Below, piece by piece: positions 13,775 to 13,995 of a stretch of 13,995 nucleotides of DNA. The stretch's first letter is position 1. Each line of letters starts with the position of its first letter. The notes under the pieces are model-generated. The model did no database searches, was not told where the DNA came from, and was given only the letters and a program-made list of their open reading frames with translations. This stretch comes from CAYJBH01 sp964370605. Its GTDB lineage: Bacteria > Bacillota > Clostridia > Oscillospirales > Ruminococcaceae. The stretch covers positions 1-13,995 of the forward strand of contig CAYJJX010000036.1 of assembly GCA_964370605.1 (NCBI GenBank). Direction: 5' to 3'. A program made the position numbers and the translations under genes.

Positions 13775-13957
13775 CTATCTTTCAAAAAAACCATTTGAAT
13801 TCTTTTCAAAACCGTTTGGTACTGCTGTTTTTATTAGCATATCTTTTGCTTTTATGTACATCTCTTCGGTAATTATGCCTCTTATATAAAGACTGCGATT
13901 AACAGCGAGCTTTATATCAGTTTTAAAATTTGCTATATTCTTATCTATTCCATTCAT
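13775..13957 (-). CDS. Small recombinase-associated protein (SHOCT-like)
   Basis: About 60 aa. I chose the second of two adjacent ATG codons (13957), which stands 6 nt after AAGGGG; the first ATG (13960) would add one residue. The protein is charged and mostly helical. The segment NIANFKTDIKLAVNRSLYIRG is followed by IITEEMYIKAKDMLIK, which resembles the short SHOCT-like C-terminal helix pair found in small proteins encoded just before large serine recombinases in Clostridia. It may act with the recombinase, for example in choosing excision over integration, but this is only inferred from the position. The recombinase start is about 100 bp downstream with a separate promoter. Confidence 0.7.
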   Translation of the reverse strand: MNGIDKNIANFKTDIKLAVNRSLYIRGIITEEMYIKAKDMLIKTAVPNGFEKNSNGFFER

Positions 13958-13995
13958 CATCCACCCCTTTTTCAATTAATATGAAAGGTTAGCAC

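Noticed and set aside
1..13995. CRISPR array, rRNA genes, insertion-sequence transposase or defence system
   Set aside because: I saw no regularly spaced direct repeats, no rRNA sequence and no transposase; the only recombinase is the large serine enzyme at the right end.

Overview
The window looks like a chromosomal segment from an endospore-forming Firmicute of the class Clostridia. The evidence is a recognisable C-terminal piece of the spore-coat ATPase SpoIVA, purine-rich Shine-Dalgarno sequences, SigA-type promoters (TTGACA-17-TATAAT variants) and several families typical of clostridial chromosomes: a lipoprotein MsrAB, CoA-disulfide reductase-rhodanese, a UMF1-type MFS protein, a Zn-dependent PLC-like protein, and a zinc-ribbon/TPM pair. 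No species can be named from the sequence alone.

Left part (1-4188). A secreted beta-solenoid-like protein on the minus strand runs off the left edge. Upstream of it is a minus-strand tRNA-Ser(UGA) with its own promoter and a structured U-tailed terminator. On the plus strand come a lipid-anchored fused methionine sulfoxide reductase (msrAB) and a CoA-disulfide reductase fused to a rhodanese domain. The second gene has a TATAAT box without a good -35, and a TGTGA-N5-TCACA palindrome centred about 41 bp before the expected transcription start. That is the position of a class II CRP/FNR activator site. The gene ends at a strong hairpin terminator.

Middle (4189-8411). A minus-strand Asp/Glu racemase-family gene is divergent from a plus-strand set: an NADP-type short-chain dehydrogenase with a long, structured 5' leader, then a double zinc-ribbon membrane protein and a tandem-TPM-domain membrane protein separated by only 13 bp.

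Right-middle (8600-11669). A Crp/Fnr regulator with its own good promoter is followed closely by a zinc-dependent phospholipase-C-like gene and a UMF1-family transporter, then a strong bidirectional terminator. The recognition helix of the regulator carries the CRP-like RExxxR pattern, which reads TGTGA half-sites. It is therefore the natural candidate to bind the palindrome upstream of the CoA-disulfide reductase gene.

Right end (11761-13995). This is the most interesting part. The last ~92 codons of spoIVA, with the conserved end intact, have no 5' part. Directly upstream, in the same orientation and overlapping it by a few bases, lie a large serine recombinase gene and a small recombinase-associated gene, and the mobile element continues past the window edge. 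This is the layout of the skin element, in which a serine recombinase interrupts a mother-cell sporulation gene (sigK in Bacillus) and is excised during sporulation. Whether the 5' part of spoIVA lies at the far end of the element cannot be seen here. If it does, this would be a skin-like intervening element in spoIVA. If not, it is a spoIVA inactivated by, or a fragment left behind by, a mobile element.
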